NCBI GenBank assembly: GCA_934646185.1
Contig: CAKUEH010000001.1
Coordinates: forward strand, 186,001-250,000
DNA length: 64,000 nucleotides
Direction: 5' to 3'
From: an uncultured Oscillospiraceae bacterium
GTDB lineage: Bacteria; Bacillota; Clostridia; Oscillospirales; Oscillospiraceae
Under the pieces are notes generated by a model. It was not told where the DNA came from, did not search any database, and worked only from the letters and a program-made list of their open reading frames with translations. Positions 38,151-46,345 of this stretch are shown here, one piece after another. Positions within the stretch are counted from its first letter, which is position 1. Every line of letters begins with the position of its first letter. A program made the translations under genes and the position numbers.

Positions 38151-39512
38151 TTATGCCAAAACCAGTTCGATCGCTTCGCGGATATTGCGCACGCGCAGCA
38201 GCTCCATGCCGTCGGGCGCGGTGATATTGCCCGTCCCGTGGCGCGGGATGATGCAGGTCTTGAAGCCTGTACGGGACGCCTCGGACAGACGCTGCTGCAA
38301 GCCCGTTACGGCGCGGATCTCGCCTGTCAGGCCGACCTCGCCGATGGCGGCGGTCGCAGGATCGATGGGCTTATCCCGGAAGCTGGACGCGGCGGCCAGC
38401 ACGAGGGCCAAGTCGGCGGCAGGCTCGTCCAGCTGCAGTCCGCCGATGACGTTCACATATGCATCCGACATACCGAGATTCACGCCGCCGCGCTTTTCGA
38501 GCACGGCCAGCATGAGATTCGCCCGGTTGAAGTCAAAGCCGTCCGCCGTGCGGCGGGGAACGTTGAAATTCGTCCGCGCGACAAGCGCCTGAATCTCCGC
38601 CAGAACCGGGCGCGTGCCCTCCATCACACAGGCAACGCACGTGCCGGGCGCGTTCAATGGCCGGCCGGCCAGCAGCATTTCCGACGGATTCGGGACTTCG
38701 AGCAGTCCCCTGCCCTCCATTTCGAACACGCCGATCTCGTTTGTCGAGCCAAAGCGGTTTTTTGCAGCGCGCAGGATGCGGTAGCTGCTGGCATGCTCGC
38801 CTTCGAAAAACAGCTCGCAGTCGACCATGTGCTCGAGCACCTTCGGGCCGGCGATTGCGCCCTCCTTGTTGACATGACCGACGACGAAGACGGTCACGCC
38901 GCTGCTCTTGGCCAGCTGCATGAGGGCCATCGTGCAGTCCTTGACCTGTGAAATGCTGCCGGGCGCGGAGGAATTTTCTGGGTTATAGAGCGTCTGGATG
39001 GAGTCGGCAATGAGAATATCCGGCTGCACCTCGTCAACGGCGCTTAAAATCTCGGAAAGATCGGTCTCCGAGAGAATATACAGCTCGTCTGACGCGACCT
39101 GCAGGCGGTCGGCGCGCATTTTGATCTGTTTTTCCGATTCCTCGCCGGAGACATAGAGGATGCGGAGCGTTTTTCCGAGATAGGCGCAAATTTGCAGCAG
39201 AAGCGTCGATTTGCCGATGCCGGGCGCGCCGCCCACCAAAATCAGCGACCCGCGCACGCCGCCTCCGCCCAATACGCGGTCAAGCTCCTGCATGCCGGTG
39301 GAGAAGCGGATCTCCTGCTCCCCCGTCACCTCTTTGAGCTTTTTCGGAACAGCGCATGCAATACCTGTCCGGCCCGCCGCCTTCGCGGCAGGCATTTTCT
39401 TATCCTCAAACTCCACGATGGAGTTCCAGGCCCCGCAAGCGGGGCACTGGCCCTGCCAGCGCGGCGTTTCGTTGCCGCACTGCTTGCAGACAAAAACAGA
39501 TTTAGATTTCAT
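38151..39512 (-). CDS. radA: DNA repair protein RadA (Sms)
   Basis: Branch-migration helicase in recombination, 453 residues. N-terminal zinc finger CKQCGNETPRWQGQCPACGAWN, RecA-like ATPase with Walker A GGAPGIGKSTLL (about 90-101), Walker B ILIADSIQTL, the RadA KNRFG motif (AAKNRFGSTNE), and a Lon-like C-terminal domain (about 280-453, AIGEVGLTGEIRAV). ATG 39512 or 39518 possible. Downstream of cwlD with an 11-bp overlap. Confidence 0.97.
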   Translation of the reverse strand: MKSKSVFVCKQCGNETPRWQGQCPACGAWNSIVEFEDKKMPAAKAAGRTGIACAVPKKLKEVTGEQEIRFSTGMQELDRVLGGGGVRGSLILVGGAPGIGKSTLLLQICAYLGKTLRILYVSGEESEKQIKMRADRLQVASDELYILSETDLSEILSAVDEVQPDILIADSIQTLYNPENSSAPGSISQVKDCTMALMQLAKSSGVTVFVVGHVNKEGAIAGPKVLEHMVDCELFFEGEHASSYRILRAAKNRFGSTNEIGVFEMEGRGLLEVPNPSEMLLAGRPLNAPGTCVACVMEGTRPVLAEIQALVARTNFNVPRRTADGFDFNRANLMLAVLEKRGGVNLGMSDAYVNVIGGLQLDEPAADLALVLAAASSFRDKPIDPATAAIGEVGLTGEIRAVTGLQQRLSEASRTGFKTCIIPRHGTGNITAPDGMELLRVRNIREAIELVLA

Positions 39513-40218
39513 TCGCATGCTCCTCTGACAGCCACACGGACAGCGTTCCCGCGATCACGGCGGCCAGCTTTTTCTGATAGTCCGGCTGCAAGAGCCGCTG
39601 TTCTTCCTCATAATTGGATAAAAATCCGCATTCGACCAGCACGCCGGTACAGCCGATATGCTCCATGAGATACACGCCGTCCGATTTTTTGCACTGACGG
39701 CGGTTATCCGGCTCGAGTCCCAGCGCAAGATTGGTCTGCAGCTGCCCGGCCAGCGCCTGACTGCCGGGCGTTTTCGCGTAGAAGACCTGCGCGCCGTGGT
39801 ACCTGCCCTCAGTGAAGAAATTCTGGTGTACGCTCAGAAGCAGTGCGTTCTCCGTCTGGTTCACCGTCTCGGTCCGGTTTTTGATGTCCGAGACCTTTTT
39901 CTCCGAGATCGTGCGGCAACCGTCCGAATAGACGGCCGTGTCGGTCTCGCGGATCATGCTGACCCTGACGCCGCACAGGCGCAGAAGATCGCGCAGGCGC
40001 AGCGAGATATCCAGATTCAGCGCCGCCTCCGACGTGCCGGAAACGCCGGTTGCGCCGCCGTCCTCCCCGCCGTGCCCCGCATCGAGCACAACGGTCGTTC
40101 CGCCGGGCTGCATGGCCGCCGTCTGCGCGCTCTGGTGCGTCAGAACGGCAAAGACGCAGAAATACAGAACGGTCGCAAACAGCATGACCGGCATCATGAT
40201 CTCTACCCATTTTTTCAT
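39502..40218 (-). CDS. cwlD: N-acetylmuramoyl-L-alanine amidase, CwlD-like
   Basis: Amidase_3 family enzyme of 238 residues with an N-terminal membrane anchor (about 8-28). Zn ligands: VLDAGHGGEDGG (H at about 49), E in TSEAALNLDIS, H in LLSVHQNFF, and catalytic Glu in VLVECGFLSNYEEE. Relatives (CwlD) make muramic-delta-lactam of the spore cortex, fitting a spore-former. TGGGGTGAT lies upstream of ATG 40218; the longer ORF N-terminus is not family-like. Confidence 0.92.
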   Translation of the reverse strand: MKKWVEIMMPVMLFATVLYFCVFAVLTHQSAQTAAMQPGGTTVVLDAGHGGEDGGATGVSGTSEAALNLDISLRLRDLLRLCGVRVSMIRETDTAVYSDGCRTISEKKVSDIKNRTETVNQTENALLLSVHQNFFTEGRYHGAQVFYAKTPGSQALAGQLQTNLALGLEPDNRRQCKKSDGVYLMEHIGCTGVLVECGFLSNYEEEQRLLQPDYQKKLAAVIAGTLSVWLSEEHANEI

Positions 40219-40289
40219 ACGATCACCCCATACAAGCGTATGAGGGACAAGAAAAGTATAGCATGGATTTTTCTGTTTGAAAAGGTCGA

Positions 40290-41339
40290 TTATGCGTTCT
40301 GAAACACGACCCGCACAGCTTCGCTCCAGAGACGCGCCGCGGCCGCCTCCGTGAAGCCGCGCTCTTCCCGCGAAAACGGACGGAAGCACGTAACGAGCAG
40401 CCGCTTTCCGCTGCGCTTCCAGCGGCCCGCGACCACGCCGCGCAGCAGCACCGGCGGCATGACAATGCCGGACAGGCTGAAAATGCTGCGCAGATACTCC
40501 GGCGGGAGAAATACGTTCTGCTTTTTCTCATAGCCCAGCATCAGCGGGTCGAAGCCCGCCAGAAGCAGGCAGTCCGGAAGCGCCCGCTCCGGCGCTCTGC
40601 CGGAATACAGGGAAAACAGCCGCTGCCCCTCGCATTCGGCTGCCTCTGCCGGAAGCTGTGCCAGCCGCCCATTGATCTCCGCCTGCGATGTGCCGAAATA
40701 ATAGGCCGCGTCCCGGACGGAGGCCGGGCCGTAACTCGTAAAATACCGGCGCGTCTGCTCCAGAAGTGCGTCCTGCTCTTCCATCGGCGTGAACGCCGGG
40801 CAGAGGCGGAACGCCTTTTCCTCGCTGACCGTGCCGCAGAGAAAGCCGCGTTCGCAGAGCTCCCGGATCCCGCCGCCCCAGGGATGGAACATGCTGTTCT
40901 CCTCCGCCTGCGTCATTCCGGCGGCGCGGCAGCGGTCTTTCAGCGCCTCCCGTGTCAGCGGCCCCTGTGTAAGCACGCCGACGATCAGCTCGGAGAAATA
41001 CGCCTGCCGCCGCGGCGTGAGCGCCCAGTCCGGGCGCTGGTTCCAGAAGGATGGGACTGTCCAGTCCCGGCTCCGGTACCGGCATCCGCTGTGCAGGAAC
41101 AGCGGAAGATCCGCTTCGGCAAAGATATGCATCGTGCCGCGGAGCGTCCAACCCTTCACGAGACCGTCCGCCGCGTGCGCTGCGTCATGCGCCATGCTGC
41201 GCAGGCGCATGGCATGCAGCGCGTTGGAAAGAAACTGCGCCTGAAAGCCGTTCATGGCGCGGAGCACCTCCATACGCTGCCCCGCATGCAGCAGATATTG
41301 ATTGGACAGGCGCAGACGCGCCAGCTCGGTTCGGGTCAT
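40290..41339 (-). CDS. Winged-helix DNA-binding protein, AlkZ/AlkX family
   Basis: HTH_42 family protein of 349 residues related to AlkZ/YcaQ DNA glycosylases that open DNA crosslinks and act on bulky lesions. RLRLSNQYLL start, AMNGFQAQFLSNA (the QxQ-type catalytic region of the family, here QAQ at about residues 33-35), WTLRGTMHIFA, GPASVRDAAYYFG, and the C-terminal GFDPLMLGYEKKQ and RGVVAGRWKR. GAAGGAG precedes the ATG. Stands alone between cwlD and the SLH hydrolase. Confidence 0.86.
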   Translation of the reverse strand: MTRTELARLRLSNQYLLHAGQRMEVLRAMNGFQAQFLSNALHAMRLRSMAHDAAHAADGLVKGWTLRGTMHIFAEADLPLFLHSGCRYRSRDWTVPSFWNQRPDWALTPRRQAYFSELIVGVLTQGPLTREALKDRCRAAGMTQAEENSMFHPWGGGIRELCERGFLCGTVSEEKAFRLCPAFTPMEEQDALLEQTRRYFTSYGPASVRDAAYYFGTSQAEINGRLAQLPAEAAECEGQRLFSLYSGRAPERALPDCLLLAGFDPLMLGYEKKQNVFLPPEYLRSIFSLSGIVMPPVLLRGVVAGRWKRSGKRLLVTCFRPFSREERGFTEAAAARLWSEAVRVVFQNA

Positions 41340-41418
41340 ATGGTCTCCTTCTTTTCTCTATGGATGTGAAGCGCGGATGCTGCAAAGCATTGAAAATTCT
41401 CGGCGGATTCGCAGGCAG

Positions 41419-41637
41419 CCAAGCCTCCCCTTGTCATGCCCTGCATGATAAGGGGAGGTGGCATTTGCGAAGCAAATGACGAAGGGGATTTGTCGCTGGT
41501 TTCTGAGTGCTCCGAAATATGCTACGTTCGAATCTCCTCAGTCAGCTTCGCTGCCAGCGTCCCTACCCCTATTGGCCCTTCGGGCCATTTCCCCCTGACA
41601 GAGGGAATCGGCCCCTTGAGCCCAAGGGGAGCCTTGG
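41419..41637 (+). repeat. Multi-hairpin dispersed repeat, copy A
   Basis: 219 bp bounded by CCAAGCCTCCCCTTG and the inverse of CCAAGGCTCCCCTTGGG. Contains CCTCCCCTT / AAGGGGAGG, then the hairpin CATTTGCGAAGCAAATG, GGGGATTTG, TGAGTGCTCCGAAAT and CTTCGCTGCCAGC. It shares this order with copy B at 55650-55812 (opposite strand). Fills the gap 41340-41711; no gene is seen there. Confidence 0.85.
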
Positions 41638-41711
41638 GGTACTGCCTCCTTTTATACACACGGCCCCCGGCGCCCTGAGAGCGGGCCGGGGGCCGGTATG
41701 TCGTGATTTGA

Positions 41712-43061
41712 TCAGATGATGCGCCGCCCGCACAGGAAGCGGGTCTTGTAATACGATTCGTCGAGCGAATTCACGCGGACGCCCGTGGACGGTGTGGAGG
41801 CGTGGACAAAGTTGCCGCCGCCGATGTACATGCCGACGTGGTTCGCGTAGCTGCCGTAGCCGAAGAAGACAAGGTCGCCGACCTGAAGATCGCTGCGGGA
41901 AACGTAGGTGCCCTGATCCATCTGGTCGTCCGCCACACGGTTCATGGAATAGCCATACTGCGTCAGGACGTAATACATGAGGCCGGAGCAGTCAAAGCCG
42001 GTCGACGGGCTCGTGCCGCCCCAGACGTAGCTGTAGCCGACAAAGCTCATGGCAAAGTTGGCGATCTCGCTGGCCTTTCCGGAGCCGGAGACCGTGCCGC
42101 CGCTGCCGGAGCCGGAGTTTCCGCCCGGCGTGACGGTGCTGTCCTTCTTGTCGGAAAGCAGATCCGCGCGGACATAGGCCGTGATGCCGTTATACTTGAT
42201 GCGGTACCACTGGTGGCCGTCGGAGGTCGTGGTCGTGATGCCGGTGACGGTGACAGCCGCATTGTAGCTCAGCTCGCCGACCTTCGTGCTGCCGGTCGTC
42301 CAGGAATCGCGGACGTTGATGTAGCCCGTCTGGCAGACATACATGGTCTTGCTGACGCTCGTGACGGTGACGTTCAGGTTGATCTGATCGACGACGACCG
42401 TCGCGCTCTTGATGTTTTCGTCGTAGAACCACTGGATGGTCTTATAGCAACGCAGGAACATCGTCATGGCCTCTTGCCGGCTGGCGTTGCTCTTGGGATT
42501 CAGATACGTGCCGTTTCCGAGCTTCGTGCCCTGTACGTAGGAATAGCTCACGCAGATCTGCGCGGACTCCTTCGCCCAAGAGGAGATCGATCCGGCGTCG
42601 GCGAAGCTGTTCAGCGCGCCGTCGGTCGCTTTGGGGGAAAACGCCGCCGCTGTGCAGAAATTCTCGATGAGCTTGAAGAATTCCTGCCGCGTCAGAAGCT
42701 GGTTCGGGCGGAACGAACCGTCCTCGTAGCCGTTGACGATGCCATACAGATGCGCCTTGACGATGTCTTCATCCGACGTATCCGTAAAGCCGGTAAACGT
42801 TTCATTCGACAGATCAATGTCGTTGCCGGTGGCCTTTTCAAAGGCGTAGACCGCCAGCTCGCACATCTCGCCGCGCGTGATATTCTTTGTCAGATCCAAG
42901 CCGCTAAACGACTCTGGCATCAGGCCGAGCTTGTTGATCTCGTCATAGTTCGTTTGGAACCAGCTGCTGTAGTTGTTGTTCGCGCCAAGCACGGACGCGC
43001 TCATGGACAGAAGCATCCCGGCGCACAGCAGCAGGCACAGAAATTTTCTTGCCTTTCGCAT
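41712..43061 (-). CDS. SLH-anchored NlpC/P60 peptidoglycan endopeptidase
   Basis: Secreted cell-wall hydrolase of 449 residues. Signal peptide (1-26), SLH-type repeats (about 30-225, ITRGEMCELAVYAF, LYGIVNGYEDGSFRPNQLLTRQEF), an SH3-type domain (about 245-310, GYINVRDSWTTGSTKVGEL), a Gly/Ser linker, and an NlpC/P60 domain (about 330-449) with catalytic Cys in GFDCSGLMYY, His in YANHVGMYIG and a third residue in FVHAST. It should cut stem-peptide cross-links. Divergent from murT-gatD. Confidence 0.95.
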   Translation of the reverse strand: MRKARKFLCLLLCAGMLLSMSASVLGANNNYSSWFQTNYDEINKLGLMPESFSGLDLTKNITRGEMCELAVYAFEKATGNDIDLSNETFTGFTDTSDEDIVKAHLYGIVNGYEDGSFRPNQLLTRQEFFKLIENFCTAAAFSPKATDGALNSFADAGSISSWAKESAQICVSYSYVQGTKLGNGTYLNPKSNASRQEAMTMFLRCYKTIQWFYDENIKSATVVVDQINLNVTVTSVSKTMYVCQTGYINVRDSWTTGSTKVGELSYNAAVTVTGITTTTSDGHQWYRIKYNGITAYVRADLLSDKKDSTVTPGGNSGSGSGGTVSGSGKASEIANFAMSFVGYSYVWGGTSPSTGFDCSGLMYYVLTQYGYSMNRVADDQMDQGTYVSRSDLQVGDLVFFGYGSYANHVGMYIGGGNFVHASTPSTGVRVNSLDESYYKTRFLCGRRII

Positions 43062-43125
43062 GGTTTACAGACTCCTTTTCCCATTCCCGGACCGGAACGG
43101 CGTGTTTTCGAAACAATTCGACTGC

Positions 43126-43154
43126 ATTATATCAGATTATGACAACCAATACAA
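43126..43154 (-). promoter_or_regulatory. Promoter of the NlpC/P60 gene
   Basis: TTGTAT (43154-43149), 17 nt, TATAAT (43131-43126). Confidence 0.6.
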
Positions 43155-43183
43155 GTCCAATTTTGTAAATCTTTCGTAACCAG

Positions 43184-43212
43184 TTGAGTTTTGCGGGAAA
43201 ATATGATATAAG
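43184..43212 (+). promoter_or_regulatory. Promoter of murT-gatD (probable leaderless start)
   Basis: TTGAGT, 17 nt, TATAAG. The murT ATG (43219) falls 7 nt after the -10, at the predicted +1, and no ribosome binding site precedes it. Confidence 0.65.
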
Positions 43213-43218
43213 ATTGAC

Positions 43219-44589
43219 ATGAAATTACGAGTGATGACCGCAGTGCTTGCCTGCAAGCTCTGCCGGAGCCTGATCCGCCTGCTGGGCAGAGGCGGCACGG
43301 ATTTTCCAGGGCGCGTAGCGCTCAAGCTCTGCCCGAATCTGCTGGGTGAACTTGCGAAGAACGTGACGACCGTGATCGTCACGGGCACCAACGGCAAGAC
43401 CACGACCTCGCGCATGATCGAGCAGTCGTGGCAGGACGCTGGAATCTCTTACTTCGCGAATAAATCCGGCGCAAACCTTCTGTCCGGCGTCACGGCTGAA
43501 TTTGCCGTTCACTCCACGCTTACGGGCCGGTGCAGATATTCGCATGCGCTGATCGAAGCGGACGAGGCGGCGCTGAAATTCATCAGCAAATACGTCGACG
43601 CAAAGGTGATCGTGTTCACCAACGTCTTCCGCGACCAGCTCGACCGCTACGGCGAGGTCACGCATACGCTCGAAAAGCTGCGCATCGGCGCGCAGAACAG
43701 CCCGAACGCCGTTCTGTGCCTGAACGCAGACGATTCGCTCATCACGAGTCTCCATGACGACGTGCCGAACCCCGTTCTTTTCTACGGCGTCAATACGCCG
43801 CTCTATGAAACGCAGGTCACTGAGGTCTCCGATGCGCCGTACTGCATCAAGTGCAAAAGCGAGTACGAATATGACTTTGTGACCTATGGCCATCTGGGCG
43901 GCTACCGCTGCCCGCACTGCGGGTATGCCCGTCCGAAGCCAGATCTCTGCGTCAGCAAAGTCGTCCTGAGCGACGAGGAGCACTCTGAGGTTGTCTTCCG
44001 CGACGGTGAGACAGAGATCCCCGCGACGGTCAATCTGCCGGGCGGATACAATATCTATAACGCCTGCGCGGCCATGGCGGCTGCCAAGGCCATGGGACTG
44101 GAGCTTTCAAAGGCGGCACAGTCGCTGTCCCGCTTTGCCTGCGGCTTCGGACGCATGGAGAAATTTGAGATCAATGGCACGGACGTGCGCATGATCCTGA
44201 TCAAAAACCCGGCGGGCTGCAATCAGGTGCTGAGCTTCCTGACGCAGCGAAAAGAGCCGTTCGTCTTCGCCGCCTGTCTCAATGACCGGACGCAGGACGG
44301 CCGCGACGTCAGCTGGATCTGGGACGTTGCCTTTGAACGCCTGACCGACATGGGCGATACGCTCGCGGAGGTCTATCTGTCCGGTACGCGCGCGGAGGAT
44401 ATGGCGCTGCGCTTCCTCTACGCCGGCTTCCCGAAGGAAAAGCTGCACGTGCAGAAGGACTACGGCACGCTTATGGAACAGGCGACGGCACACAAGCTGC
44501 CGGTCTTCGTCATGCCAACGTATACGGCGATGCTGGCCCTGCGCGGCACGATCAGCAAAACGTATGGCTACAAGCAATTCTGGGAGTAA
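43219..44589 (+). CDS. murT: MurT lipid II isoglutaminyl synthase, ligase subunit
   Basis: Mur-ligase-like subunit of 456 residues; with GatD it amidates D-Glu of lipid II. Anchor-like N-terminus (MKLRVMTAVLACKLCRSLIRLLGRGGT), P-loop IVTGTNGKTTTSRM (about 55-68), EADEAALKFI, zinc ribbon CIKCKSEYEY and GYRCPHCGYA (about 215-240), and C-terminal domain with NPAGCNQVLSFL. GatD follows 3 bp downstream. The N-terminus matches the family, so ATG 43219 is right even though the transcript seems leaderless. Confidence 0.96.
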   Translation: MKLRVMTAVLACKLCRSLIRLLGRGGTDFPGRVALKLCPNLLGELAKNVTTVIVTGTNGKTTTSRMIEQSWQDAGISYFANKSGANLLSGVTAEFAVHSTLTGRCRYSHALIEADEAALKFISKYVDAKVIVFTNVFRDQLDRYGEVTHTLEKLRIGAQNSPNAVLCLNADDSLITSLHDDVPNPVLFYGVNTPLYETQVTEVSDAPYCIKCKSEYEYDFVTYGHLGGYRCPHCGYARPKPDLCVSKVVLSDEEHSEVVFRDGETEIPATVNLPGGYNIYNACAAMAAAKAMGLELSKAAQSLSRFACGFGRMEKFEINGTDVRMILIKNPAGCNQVLSFLTQRKEPFVFAACLNDRTQDGRDVSWIWDVAFERLTDMGDTLAEVYLSGTRAEDMALRFLYAGFPKEKLHVQKDYGTLMEQATAHKLPVFVMPTYTAMLALRGTISKTYGYKQFWE

Positions 44590-44592
44590 GCT

Positions 44593-45321
44593 ATGGAACT
44601 GAACATCTATCATTTATATCCCGACGTTCTGAATCTCTACGGCGACCGCGGAAATGTGCTGTGCATGCAGCGCAGGCTCGAGTGGCGCGGCATGCAGGCG
44701 AACATCGTGCCGGTTCCCATCGGGGAAACATTCACCGCGAAGGACTGTGACCTGATCTTCATCGGCGGCGGTCAGGATTTTGAGCAGGAGGTCCTGCTGG
44801 ACGATCTGAAGGGCGAAAAGACCGCCGAGCTCAAAGCCGCAATCGAAGACGGCGTTCCCGTCCTCGCTATCTGCGGCGGCTATCAGATGCTGGGACAGTA
44901 TTACAAAACCTGGGACGGCCAGCAGTGCGACTTCACCGGCGCGCTCGATCTCTACACGGTCGGTTCCGAGCAGCGCATGATCGGCAACTATATGTTCACA
45001 TGCGAGGAAGCCGGATGCAACATCGTCGGCTTTGAAAACCACTCCGGCAAGACGTATCTCGGCTCCGGCGTGAAGCCGCTCGGCAAGATCCTCGAGGGTT
45101 ATGGCAACAACGGCGAGGACGGGACGGAGGGCGCGCGCTACAAAAACGTGTTCGCATCCTATTCCCACGGCTGTCTGCTTCCAAAAAATCCGAAGCTGGC
45201 CGATCTGCTCCTTAAAACCGCGCTCGAACGCAAATACGGCGAAGCGGAGCTGTCTCCCCTCGCCGATGAATTCGAGACCGCCGCGCACAACTATATGGAA
45301 GCCCGCCTGAGCCGGAAATAA
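44593..45321 (+). CDS. gatD: GatD glutamine amidotransferase subunit
   Basis: Class I glutamine amidotransferase of 242 residues supplying ammonia to MurT. Catalytic Cys in LAICGGYQMLGQ (about C94), His in FASYSHGCLLPKNP (about H189). LNLYGDRGNVLCMQRR start is typical. Coupled to murT. Confidence 0.96.
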   Translation: MELNIYHLYPDVLNLYGDRGNVLCMQRRLEWRGMQANIVPVPIGETFTAKDCDLIFIGGGQDFEQEVLLDDLKGEKTAELKAAIEDGVPVLAICGGYQMLGQYYKTWDGQQCDFTGALDLYTVGSEQRMIGNYMFTCEEAGCNIVGFENHSGKTYLGSGVKPLGKILEGYGNNGEDGTEGARYKNVFASYSHGCLLPKNPKLADLLLKTALERKYGEAELSPLADEFETAAHNYMEARLSRK

Positions 45322-45329
45322 AGAAACAG

Positions 45330-45365
45330 CTGGGCCGCTGCGAGACGCAGCGGCCCGGTTTTTTA
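45330..45365 (+). terminator. Terminator after gatD
   Basis: GGGCCGCTGCG-AGA-CGCAGCGGCCC then GGTTTTTT. Overlaps the 3' end of the convergent LysR gene. Confidence 0.9.
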
Positions 45366-46229
45366 TGTGTTCTCTTTGACCCAGCGGGCCGCGAAGTCCG
45401 CGAAGCGGGTGGCGGCAGGAGCGTCGGTCGCGGCGGCGAGGGCGATGGTCCGGCTAGCTGGTGGATCGATGGGGCGGATCTCCACGCCGTCCGTGTTGCC
45501 GCGCAGCAGCAGCGACGGCATGATGCTCACGCCCAGTCCCTGCCGGACCATGGCGATGACGGCGTAATCGTCCTTCGTCTCAAAGCGGATGTTCGGCTTG
45601 GCCTTGACGGCGCGGAACGCGCGGCGCACGTCATGGTTGGAGGATTCCAGGAGCGAGATAAACGGCTCCCTTGCCAGCTCCTCGACCCGGCAGACCGGGC
45701 TTTCGGCCAACGGATGGCCCTTCGGCAGAACGGCGGCCAGCGCATCCTCGTACAGCGGCATACACCGGCAGCCGGGACGGGCGGGAAGGGTCGTGAAGGC
45801 CAGATCGACGCTTCCGTCGCCGAGCCAGGTGTCGATGTCATGATAATCGCCGTTGAAGAGCTGGAAATCCACCTGCGGATGCTCCTTCTGAAACTGCATC
45901 ATCATGGCGGGCAGCCAATGCGTCGCGACGCTGGTAAAGGTCCCGATGCGGATCTTGCCGGTAACGAGCGTGTGAAGGCTGGCCGCGGCCTGCCGCAGCA
46001 GCTTTTCCTGCCGCACGATCTCGTGGATGTAGGGCATCATCTGCTCGCCCTCGGGCGTGAGGCGCGCGCCGGTGCGCGTGCGCTTTAAAAGCGGCAGCTG
46101 AAGCTCCGCCTCGATGGCCGCCAGCATATGACTGACGCCGGACTGCGTAAGTCCAAGCTCCTGCGCGGCCTTTGTCAGGGACGACAGCTCCACCGTTTTC
46201 TCGAAAACCTCATATTTCTTCGTATCCAT
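45363..46229 (-). CDS. LysR-family transcriptional regulator
   Basis: Regulator of 288 residues: HTH at 1-60 (ELSSLTKAAQELGLTQSGVSHMLAAIEAELQLPLLKR) and a LysR substrate-binding domain (about 88-288, GKIRIGTFTSVATHWLPAMM). Divergent from a putP-type transporter with an A/T-rich dyad between them, so probably its regulator, with proline or a related compound as inducer (inference). Confidence 0.95.
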   Translation of the reverse strand: MDTKKYEVFEKTVELSSLTKAAQELGLTQSGVSHMLAAIEAELQLPLLKRTRTGARLTPEGEQMMPYIHEIVRQEKLLRQAAASLHTLVTGKIRIGTFTSVATHWLPAMMMQFQKEHPQVDFQLFNGDYHDIDTWLGDGSVDLAFTTLPARPGCRCMPLYEDALAAVLPKGHPLAESPVCRVEELAREPFISLLESSNHDVRRAFRAVKAKPNIRFETKDDYAVIAMVRQGLGVSIMPSLLLRGNTDGVEIRPIDPPASRTIALAAATDAPAATRFADFAARWVKENT

Positions 46230-46301
46230 TTAAAAAACCTCTTGCTTTTTTCACTTTAACGTGCTATCATACGCGCATATTATGATGTTTCTTGATATTA
46301 T

Positions 46302-46320
46302 ACATTATAATTTATAATGT
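46302..46320. promoter_or_regulatory. A/T-rich dyad, candidate LysR site
   Basis: ACATTATAA-T-TTATAATGT, a perfect 19-bp palindrome 26 bp before the transporter start. Confidence 0.65.
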
Positions 46321-46345
46321 GTCAAGAGAAAAGGAGAAAGAAGCT

